NCBI GenBank assembly: GCA_023401595.1
Contig: JAEXDQ010000004.1
Span: 1-48,172 of the forward strand
Reading direction: 5' to 3'
Length of the DNA: 48,172 nt
Source: Spirochaetota bacterium
GTDB taxonomy: Bacteria > Spirochaetota > Spirochaetia > Sphaerochaetales > Sphaerochaetaceae
Shown: positions 42,501 to 48,172 of the stretch, one piece after another
Position numbering within the stretch: the first letter of the stretch is position 1
Layout of the letters: the number at the start of each line of letters is the position of its first letter
The notes under the pieces: model-generated
What the model saw: the letters and a program-made list of their open reading frames with translations, nothing else
The model's database searches: none
Told to the model about the DNA's origin: nothing
Made by a program: the position numbers and the translations under genes

Positions 42501-43146
42501 TCTGCAATATGATCCGGCAAAGAAGCAATATGTCTATAATGACGCCACAGGAATTTTTACCGACTCGCTGATCATCGGGTCGTATAAACTGAATGCCGTG
42601 AATAAAGCTTCCTCCGCAAGTACGGGGTATGCTGAGGACGCGACGAAGGTACGTAGGAGCTTGAGGGCGTTGGATGTGGTGAACCTTGTCAATGGTTCCT
42701 TGTATCCACTATTGCATAGGGCAGACGCTGCCTTCGGTGGCGATTGGTTTCAATACACGACAAGCACCATCCAGTATACGGATGATGCAGGTGCGGTTAT
42801 TACTGCCGCAAATACGTTCTGGAATCCTGCCGGGCACTATTATGGAAGCGTTGACCTTGATGGTTTTGCCAGTGCGATAAAAGACATCGTCCTTACTACT
42901 GAGGTCGCTTTACGTACTGATACTGGAAGTGGTGTAGGTTCAAGCGCACTGATAAGCCTCAGTGACGATAGCAAAGGTATCATCACTGCCAGTTTTGGAA
43001 CCGGATATAGTAACGCTACGATAAAATATTACAACATTCGAGTTCCTTCCGCTGTTGAAGGAAGTGACCATTGCTATCTTGTAACTTTGGGAACGGAAGA
43101 GGAAGTCACCGTTCCAGATTCTTCTTCCATCGTCAGACCGTTTTGA
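39532..43146 (+). CDS. Large fibronectin-III lipoprotein (1204 aa)
   Basis: Exported lipoprotein. The basic N-terminus (KKKLP), hydrophobic stretch and lipobox LFISC (C31) are clear. The rest is a chain of about nine fibronectin-III-like repeats, each recognised by a tryptophan strand such as KISLQWEASENATSYQVW, IDITWDAPSNN, VDLVWNAVDGAASYTIYRNG and VINVTWDAVDGANSYIVHKY. The C-terminal 150 residues look different and beta-rich. It is the first gene of a four-gene cluster with a second FN3 lipoprotein, a small lipoprotein and an outer-membrane-like protein. A surface adhesin or scaffold is likely; no enzyme motif is visible. The start codon is ATG at 39532. Confidence 0.88.
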   Translation: MSSKSSETVKKKLPALLGLTICCLLLFISCPMAPPEDPSGGFNPYLAPSSPTNVSATNGLPNKISLQWEASENATSYQVWMLKSDDYGAVNTSRSTTLSYSNLQERGFKFVEDVTTTKYDLLNQSAGSAYIFAIVAMRDLGASVTAVGQRVLYSNPSVLFEGSTVGGITLSAVATSQTIALYWDVPNIFKTIPSMPGADEPLYDYAFALEYKLKNAADVSANWTSVNGVGKDFHHELSIASDGLSVDTAYEFRISMTVFDANGAEVTTVRSIKLPVTTETNMVPDKIESVNVTAGSIADGIKLTWIAPKIPSGLDVTNVFRIDRKVDGDEGSGWETVLAASKDSGVQKGQDEREYFWVDTTVADNVKYIYRILNGYINASGVITMQDDSAVTTSSAGWKLWLPTDVQAVFTPGEGVNPDNGIVALSWNYRGGTLDGITWRFKTSVWSQKDGTTDSQTVDIVPTVSVDAYSYNAPISIVDTSFVHTFEFILEFLFNGEVVKSLPVSTTPVTVSLGESAGEVLFSNFQATQNLVGKIKLSWVVIDGLSDENYEIWADGTKLEVVPTITSTENARSVELETSGIHTYRLTSTATYNGASQTYYGPDQKSGSTLSSPQNLSATDGSSLTQIDITWDAPSNNEDGTVRYELWYKLDSADDTGWHSIDISSLPIPATTLAEGAGTARAGEIYDFRMRAYNTAQTVGGTNVYTEWTAIEKGSIFGPGNMTLTASQGTDPQKVDLVWNAVDGAASYTIYRNGGRLKGNHKSTTFSDEELVTLTSSADNLTPLSEKYTYKVVPVPAFEADVNTLLGKEAQGWLFGPPKNIKASKGTAVGVINVTWDAVDGANSYIVHKYTIDTNGVPVFQGTSEAVSTNSWDDSKSTNPVYYTVHAISSTGLESAKQNGFGSTVNMFKETEASNYGYRLTMPSTFFVTEQIDASNVYRPYVRLIWDRVDGATQYTVKALDGTTDVDVSGLNYHETNAVDNGISATSVGYLQYDPAKKQYVYNDATGIFTDSLIIGSYKLNAVNKASSASTGYAEDATKVRRSLRALDVVNLVNGSLYPLLHRADAAFGGDWFQYTTSTIQYTDDAGAVITAANTFWNPAGHYYGSVDLDGFASAIKDIVLTTEVALRTDTGSGVGSSALISLSDDSKGIITASFGTGYSNATIKYYNIRVPSAVEGSDHCYLVTLGTEEEVTVPDSSSIVRPF

Positions 43147-43160
43147 AAGGAGTAAGGAAT

Positions 43161-45464
43161 ATGAAACGAAATCATATGCTGTTTGCGATGATCCTGCTCC
43201 TTGCGGGGTCGTTGATATTGACCTCCTGCCGCTGGGACATCTGGGGAAATTCTCCCCATGATTATGGCAAGGGTACGGGTTCGACTTCTTCGTCTTTGTT
43301 GTATACGGGAACCGCCCCTTCCTTTGTGACCGCCACCCAGGCGCGCTATTCGGATAAGATTGTAATCAGTTGGAACGCAGTGACAGGAGCCGACTATTAT
43401 GAAGTGTTCCGGGCCGTGACCCCTGACCTCACTTCATCGCACAATCAGCTGGAATGGACGAGAATGCTGGAGGCTCCCGTCGGAAGCACCAGCATCACCG
43501 ATATGGATATCGAAGCTGGAAAATTTTATGTATATCGTGTCAGGGCAAGAAGCTTTGCCTTGCGTACATTGATAGGCAGTTACTCTCAGCCCGCTTACGG
43601 ATGGATGCTTTCGTCTCCTATCAGTTTTTCGGCCAGTCAAGGCGCTAGTTCTAAATATGTCGAGCTTACTTGGAGCCAAGTACGGAACATCGAAGGATAC
43701 CGTGTGTACTACAGTACCACCGGATATGGAGGGACATGGCAGGTCGCGCTTCCTGAGGACTATGAATCGTATGACTATGTGTTCTCTCCGAACGTGCTGT
43801 CGTTCAAGTTCGTGCCGGGCAAGTCGTTGCAGGGACAATCCATCTATTTCTATATTGAAAGCGTGTCGAAATCCGGTTCGAAAAGTAATCCAAGTGCGCA
43901 ACGGCTTGGATACACCTTCGTCCAAGGTGCGCCGACCGCTCCTCAGAATGTGACAGCTTCCCAGGGTGATTCCGCGACTGAAATCAAACTGACTTGGAAA
44001 TCCCTGTATACCACTGACGAGACCGGTGGGCGTGTCGATTATGATTGGGAAATCTACCGCAGGGCGGAAGGCCAGTCGGAGAAAAAGATATATTCGACGA
44101 AAGATGGCGATCCAAAACCTACGGAAGAAGGCGACATCATGTCCTGCGTCGATTCCAACAACCTAGTTCCTGGAACCATGTATACCTATAGTATACGGGC
44201 GATTGGAAAGATCGACGTCGATGGTGTTCAGACGAGCGTGAACGGTTTGCCGTCCACCGCTGAGGGCTTCCTGCTTTCTCCTCCGACGACAGTCAGCGAT
44301 GTCGCGATACTACCCGACAAGTCCGGTTTTACATTTACAATCGGAGATGCTTTGGGTGCGTCCGCCCATCCTGACTGGACATATTCCGTCTGGGGGAAAT
44401 CTGCCGACGCTGCAGCGGAATTCACGAAGCTTGCCGGAATGGAGACGATTCCGGTTTCAGACACCGCACGGCGCACCATTACGACGGTCTATGCTCCGAA
44501 TGACGGTGTTCCCGAACATGCGTATGAGTATTTTACCGTCAAAACGTCCAATGGATATGACCAGAGCGTCGGATATGATGAGGTCGTCGGTAGTCCTATC
44601 CAGGTATCACGACCTGTTGCGGCGGATGGTTTCAACGCCTCGGACAACTATGTCTATGCTGGAATGACGGCTTCTTCCGCCGGAGTATATCCTATCGCTC
44701 TCACGTTGGTGCGGGATTCATCGGTCGAAGCCTACAATATCCGGCTCTGGTATACGAAGCCGGCTTCTGCGAATGTCACGCCGGATTTGGAACTGTCAAG
44801 GCAGGCTTTCGCCATATTGAAGGATTCGAACGGTACCGATACAAATACCGGTATTTTCCTGAATGCTGGAACCGCTCCGATCGGTACGCAATGGTATTTC
44901 AGCGTACAAGGTGTCGATACGTTGGGTCGGGAAGGCGAATGGAGCGATATTGATGCCGGATATGGAGCCATTACCGGCAATCTGCTGATCAAACAGATGC
45001 AGGCGTACTGCTTGAAGCCTTGGGAGTATATAGATACGGCGTTGCTTACCACCGGGTATCAATATGGCAATGATGTCAACACAAAATGGAAAAATAGCGC
45101 CATCTATGACAAGATCAAACAAGCCGGCACGGGCAGTTTGTCGAGCGGGATAACGGAGAGCTCCTATTACAATGGCGGTACCATCAAGTATGTTGCCACT
45201 GTCCAGGGGTTGGGCGGCCGTGTTTCGTTTACGTACAACAAGTTCGGAGAAGTCCCGTACATGCAGACTACGGGAAGTTATGTGATGAGTGTCAGTATGA
45301 GCGGTTCCGGCTCCTGCGTCGGCGGTCTGACGGTCGGCGGCATGTATCCGGCGTCCATTGGGTTCGACAACATTTCGGTCAGCGACCAGAAGTTCGTTGG
45401 AACCTATACAGTAACGCAGTCGAATGGTACTGCGGCGCAGGAAATATCTCCTGACCAGATGTAA
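43161..45464 (+). CDS. Second fibronectin-III lipoprotein (767 aa)
   Basis: 767-residue lipoprotein with an N-terminal signal ending in the lipobox LTSC (C19). At least four FN3-like repeats are visible (KIVISWNAVTGADYYEVFRA, YVELTWSQVRNIEGYRVYY, EIKLTWKSLY). The last ~140 residues are glycine- and serine-rich and beta-like (GLTVGGMYPASIGFDN). Start 43161 has AAGGAG (9 nt) and a second AAGGA nearer; it lies 14 bp past the previous stop. It resembles its neighbour in architecture rather than in exact sequence, so they look like diverged paralogues acting together. Confidence 0.88.
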   Translation: MKRNHMLFAMILLLAGSLILTSCRWDIWGNSPHDYGKGTGSTSSSLLYTGTAPSFVTATQARYSDKIVISWNAVTGADYYEVFRAVTPDLTSSHNQLEWTRMLEAPVGSTSITDMDIEAGKFYVYRVRARSFALRTLIGSYSQPAYGWMLSSPISFSASQGASSKYVELTWSQVRNIEGYRVYYSTTGYGGTWQVALPEDYESYDYVFSPNVLSFKFVPGKSLQGQSIYFYIESVSKSGSKSNPSAQRLGYTFVQGAPTAPQNVTASQGDSATEIKLTWKSLYTTDETGGRVDYDWEIYRRAEGQSEKKIYSTKDGDPKPTEEGDIMSCVDSNNLVPGTMYTYSIRAIGKIDVDGVQTSVNGLPSTAEGFLLSPPTTVSDVAILPDKSGFTFTIGDALGASAHPDWTYSVWGKSADAAAEFTKLAGMETIPVSDTARRTITTVYAPNDGVPEHAYEYFTVKTSNGYDQSVGYDEVVGSPIQVSRPVAADGFNASDNYVYAGMTASSAGVYPIALTLVRDSSVEAYNIRLWYTKPASANVTPDLELSRQAFAILKDSNGTDTNTGIFLNAGTAPIGTQWYFSVQGVDTLGREGEWSDIDAGYGAITGNLLIKQMQAYCLKPWEYIDTALLTTGYQYGNDVNTKWKNSAIYDKIKQAGTGSLSSGITESSYYNGGTIKYVATVQGLGGRVSFTYNKFGEVPYMQTTGSYVMSVSMSGSGSCVGGLTVGGMYPASIGFDNISVSDQKFVGTYTVTQSNGTAAQEISPDQM

Positions 45465-45477
45465 TCGAGGAATGGAC

Positions 45478-45999
45478 ATGAAACGCACGATACACATGAT
45501 ATTGATGGTTCTGGGTTGCTTGGGTCTGTTCACTGGCTGCGATATGAAGGTTCCTAATCCTTTGATCGGATGCTATGTGCTTCCCGCGGAATCCGTTGGG
45601 GCCAATGAGTACCACCTTGCGGCCTTGAGCTTGCGCAATGACGGAACGTTTACCTATGTGGAGGTCATTGCCGGAACCTCTGAATCAAGAACAATCGAAG
45701 GGAACTATCACATGGAGCTTCAAGCCTATAATTTCCTTGCCGCCGACGGTAACTTGTACCTTACGGTGCAGGATGTTCCTTCAGATGTCGAAAATCTTCT
45801 CTTGGTCAAGGGAACCAATCCTTTTCTGTATGATTGGGTTTGCGATAAAAATGAAGGGCCGAAGAGTCTGACTCTGGTCCGTGATCCTGACAATCCCGGC
45901 GACAATCTTGAAATGATCTACAAGGGCGGTCCCGATATATTGCCAAGAAGTCTTGAAGATTTGAAAGCCGCCAGCTTGCGGTTGGGAAGCAATCTATGA
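45478..45999 (+). CDS. Small lipoprotein (173 aa)
   Basis: 173-residue lipoprotein: MKRTIHMILMVLGCLGLF then TGC with C21 lipidated. The body is beta-rich (YHLAALSLRNDGTFTYVEV, NYHMELQAYNFLAADGNLYLTV), a lipocalin-like or repeat-free look without a recognised family. GAGG lies 7 nt before the ATG at 45478, which is 13 bp past the previous stop; an ATG at 45472 is too close to it. It overlaps the next gene start by ATGA. Likely a periplasmic partner of the FN3 lipoproteins. Confidence 0.8.
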   Translation: MKRTIHMILMVLGCLGLFTGCDMKVPNPLIGCYVLPAESVGANEYHLAALSLRNDGTFTYVEVIAGTSESRTIEGNYHMELQAYNFLAADGNLYLTVQDVPSDVENLLLVKGTNPFLYDWVCDKNEGPKSLTLVRDPDNPGDNLEMIYKGGPDILPRSLEDLKAASLRLGSNL

Positions 46000-46988
46000 A
46001 TGATAAGAAGTTACTCCTGTCAATCGGAGCTTTTCTACTGATCTCCGTTGTCTCCTTGTTCGCCGTCGAGCCGATCACGACGATTGACGGCAGACCGTAC
46101 TTCCTGCATTCCAGCGGAAGATATTATTATCAGGAGCCTTCCGACGGTACCTACTACTTTACCAACGACGATGCCGTGATCGCCCGTTTGGACACGCTCC
46201 TTGCGACCGGGACGTCCGTTGCCTCCAACGGTGCGACGGCCTCCGCCGCCGATGCGGACGGCGCCGAAGCCTTCTTGCCGGCTGTACCGGCCGTTGAAAG
46301 TTCTTCCGCTTCTGACGAACCTCCCTTGGAAAAACAAGCGGGCGTATCCTCCTCTGGAGAATCGTCGGGTATCGTCGTGACCGATGAAATGTTCCAGGCG
46401 GTGATGGCGAGGCTTGCGGAACAAGGGATAACTCCCGCGTCATTGACAACCGACGCGATGCCTTCCTCTACAGGAGCTTCCCAGCCTGAAAAGAAAAGCT
46501 GGTGGCAGAGTGAAGTCGAGCAGGCGTCCTTCAGTTATGACCTCTATTTCAGGACCCAGATGTTGCGCAACGCGACTTTCTCGCTCGGCGGTGGCTTGAA
46601 CCTCGGTTTGCAGACCGCTTCCTTCAAGTTTGAAGTCTATGGATTGGGCGATTATTACCTGATGCCCCTTGGTGGGACGGGAGGAGCCGCTTCCCTTGAA
46701 TTCTCCATAGAAACAGGCGTCATGCTTGCTTGGAAGTTCATGGAAGTCTGGCGAACGCGGACGTATGTCTGCCTGGACATGGGTTGGTACGCCCAGTTCG
46801 CTAAAATCCCTCAGCAACCTGACGATATCTTCATGGGCTTCAACGGTATCATGTTCAGGCCCAAGATCATGACTGAGATCAGAATCTCTGAACACTATGC
46901 GGTTTCCATCGGATTGTTCTATCAGTTCCCGCTATATCCCGCATATTCTGATTACAGGTGCTTGGGGGCGATGGTTTCCTTCATCTAG
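45996..46988 (+). CDS. Outer-membrane-like protein (330 aa)
   Basis: 330 residues with a cleavable-looking signal (KKLLLSIGAFLLISVVSLFAVE, cut near 23). A low-complexity Ala/Ser/Asp region (about 70-165) follows a short YYYQEPSDGTYYF stretch. From about 170 on, alternating short strands rich in aromatics and glycine (FSYDLYFRTQMLRNATFSLGGG; MFRPKIMTEIRISEHYAVSIGLFYQFPLY) look like an outer-membrane beta-barrel ending in VSFI. The ATG overlaps the small-lipoprotein stop (ATGA). It could be the barrel that anchors or secretes the three upstream lipoproteins; that is an inference from gene order. Confidence 0.8.
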   Translation: MNDKKLLLSIGAFLLISVVSLFAVEPITTIDGRPYFLHSSGRYYYQEPSDGTYYFTNDDAVIARLDTLLATGTSVASNGATASAADADGAEAFLPAVPAVESSSASDEPPLEKQAGVSSSGESSGIVVTDEMFQAVMARLAEQGITPASLTTDAMPSSTGASQPEKKSWWQSEVEQASFSYDLYFRTQMLRNATFSLGGGLNLGLQTASFKFEVYGLGDYYLMPLGGTGGAASLEFSIETGVMLAWKFMEVWRTRTYVCLDMGWYAQFAKIPQQPDDIFMGFNGIMFRPKIMTEIRISEHYAVSIGLFYQFPLYPAYSDYRCLGAMVSFI

Positions 46989-47040
46989 TTCCGGATTGTT
47001 AGGATTTCGTTAAAATGTTATTGGTCTGATTTTTTTCATC

Positions 47041-47066
47041 AATCCCCCCTTCCAGCAAGGGGGATT
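47041..47066 (+). terminator. Hairpin after the surface-protein cluster
   Basis: AATCCCCC-c-TT pairs with AAGGGGGATT across CCAGC. Strong stem but only GTCTATTA follows, so it may act as a barrier rather than a classical terminator. Confidence 0.5.
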
Positions 47067-47151
47067 GTCTATTATCCTGTATCAAATACGTATGTTCGAT
47101 CACTAAAATGGCTCCGGGGGATGTATTCCCGGGCATAGGAGTCTGTCAGAC

Positions 47152-48172
47152 ATGAACCTGCTGGCGAAATGTAAAGAAACAGTAGTATCCGTAGTACCGG
47201 TCATGGTGATTGTCCTGATACTACATCTGACCGTCTCTCCGTTACCATCGACGATGCTCATCGAGTTTTTCATTGGCGGGGTTCTGTTGATCATAGGGCT
47301 CTCCGTTTTTTTGCTCGGTGCGGATATCGGCATGATACCGGTTGGACAGCATGTAGGGGCTACGCTTACGAAAAAGAAGAATCTGGCGTTGATGCTGATT
47401 CTTGGGTTCTTGATCGGGTTCGTCATTACTATCGCGGAGCCTGACGTACAGGTCCTCGCCACCCAAGTGACAAGTGTGGACAGTACGATTCCCCGTACTC
47501 CGTTGATCATGATGATCGCTGTCGGCGTCGGTCTGTTCGTCGCCTTTGGGTTGGCAAGAATTGTTTTCCAGATTTCCTTGCGGTGGATTCTGATCGGTGC
47601 GTATCTTGTGTTGTTCGTCATAGCCGCCTGTACCAGTCCTGAGTTCGTTGGGATAGGCTTCGATGCCGGTGGTGCTACGACGGGGCCCATGACCGTGCCG
47701 TTTATCATGGCGTTGGGGCTCGGCGTCGCGTCGGTTACGAAACATGAAAACGCCGAAAAGGCGCAGGATGATAGTTTCGGTCTGGTCGGAATCGCTTCCG
47801 TCGGCCCGATCATGGCGGTTTTGGTCATGGGGTTGGTTTCCGGGGGTGGCAATGGGGAGACCGCCTTGGCCGCGGAGGCCGCTTCTGCCGTTGAGTATTC
47901 AATCGTCGGACATTTCCTTCATATCGTTCCAGAAATCATGGTTGAGGTCGCGAAGGCTCTCGGGCCATTGGCCGCCATGTTCCTCGTGTTCCAGCTTACG
48001 TTGTTGCATATGCCAAAGCAGCAGGTAAGGAAGACGGTTCTCGGCCTGATCTATACGTTCATCGGCCTGGTGATTTTCCTGACCGGCGTCAACGGCGGTT
48101 TCATGCCGGCGGGGCAGGTGATGGGCGCCGGTATCGGCAGCATCGCCGGCGGTTGGTGGCTTGTGCCTGTCG
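47152..48172 (+). CDS. DUF1538 membrane protein (5' part, cut by window end)
   Basis: Open frame of 340 codons with no stop before the window edge. Many hydrophobic segments with glycine-rich turns (LIEFFIGGVLLIIGLSVFLLG, ITIAEPDVQVLATQV, GFDAGGATTGPMTVPFIMALG) match DUF1538 family proteins, where two copies of the domain occur in about 500 residues; the TIAEPDV and GGATTGPM elements are the recognisable parts. Function is unknown; a transport role is assumed for the family. In other genomes a PII-like regulator may lie beside it, but the neighbour is outside the window. The ATG at 47152 follows AGGAG by 10 nt. Confidence 0.85.
   Translation, partial: MNLLAKCKETVVSVVPVMVIVLILHLTVSPLPSTMLIEFFIGGVLLIIGLSVFLLGADIGMIPVGQHVGATLTKKKNLALMLILGFLIGFVITIAEPDVQVLATQVTSVDSTIPRTPLIMMIAVGVGLFVAFGLARIVFQISLRWILIGAYLVLFVIAACTSPEFVGIGFDAGGATTGPMTVPFIMALGLGVASVTKHENAEKAQDDSFGLVGIASVGPIMAVLVMGLVSGGGNGETALAAEAASAVEYSIVGHFLHIVPEIMVEVAKALGPLAAMFLVFQLTLLHMPKQQVRKTVLGLIYTFIGLVIFLTGVNGGFMPAGQVMGAGIGSIAGGWWLVPV

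Overview
The window reads as chromosomal DNA of a spirochaete, most likely of the Sphaerochaeta type; this is inferred from gene content, not from a marker gene. Pointers are an archaeal-type UMP kinase, a large-form PRPP synthetase, a fused PyrB-PyrI aspartate carbamoyltransferase, several lipoproteins and a signal-peptide/outer-membrane-like protein next to large fibronectin-III lipoproteins. No rRNA, tRNA, CRISPR array, transposase or phage gene was seen. Most genes are housekeeping, in short operons or alone, with many convergent and divergent pairs.

Layout. 0.2-2.7 kb: pyrH (-), a doubtful remnant, ssb, trxA. 2.8-6.7 kb: a DMT-family exporter, a lipoprotein with a lamin-tail-like region (-), argH with a strong promoter. 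6.7-6.9 kb: a repeat-rich convergent gap. 6.9-11.4 kb: Na/Pi cotransporter (-), PRPP synthetase, aminotransferase. 11.7-16.1 kb: an accessory cassette on the minus strand, consisting of an OmpR-type regulator, a sensor kinase and a multi-pass membrane protein (overlapping start/stop codons), then two small membrane proteins; its style recalls Firmicutes and both transcription units carry the same putative operator. 16.2-19.8 kb: YjbQ, a radical-SAM 'UDG-linked' protein, a NusG paralogue, an MFS transporter. 19.9-27.9 kb: an unrecognised ~1000-residue protein with an Ala-Glu-Pro-Glu-Pro repeat, an inositol monophosphatase, a HAD phosphatase, a short asparaginase-domain protein, an FMN reductase, RidA, GcvT, YbaK. 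28.3-32.5 kb: a Wza-like/Wzc-like polysaccharide export pair. 32.5-39.4 kb: a nearly complete pyrimidine gene set (pyrBI fusion, pyrE, pyrF, pyrDK fusion, pyrC). 39.5-47.0 kb: a cluster of three lipoproteins and one outer-membrane-like protein. 47.2 kb to the end: a DUF1538 membrane protein cut by the window edge.

The most striking signal is upstream of pyrBI. A good promoter is followed by a ribosome binding site, a 31-codon leader ORF with a U-rich stretch, and a strong intrinsic terminator that overlaps the leader's stop codon. This is the architecture of the enterobacterial pyrBI UTP-sensing attenuator, here in front of a PyrB-PyrI fusion. Other structure not explained by genes: a 44-bp element built of 11-bp units right after the stop codons of both argH and ybaK; a ~0.4-kb imperfect duplication between pyrBI and pyrE; paired 11-bp-spaced half-sites upstream of both halves of the two-component cassette; and several genes without a Shine-Dalgarno sequence whose -10 element lies 6-8 nt before the start codon, suggesting leaderless mRNAs.

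Pyrimidine metabolism is the best-represented pathway: PRPP synthetase feeds pyrE, the pyr cluster makes UMP, and pyrH makes UDP. carAB and pyrG are not in the window.
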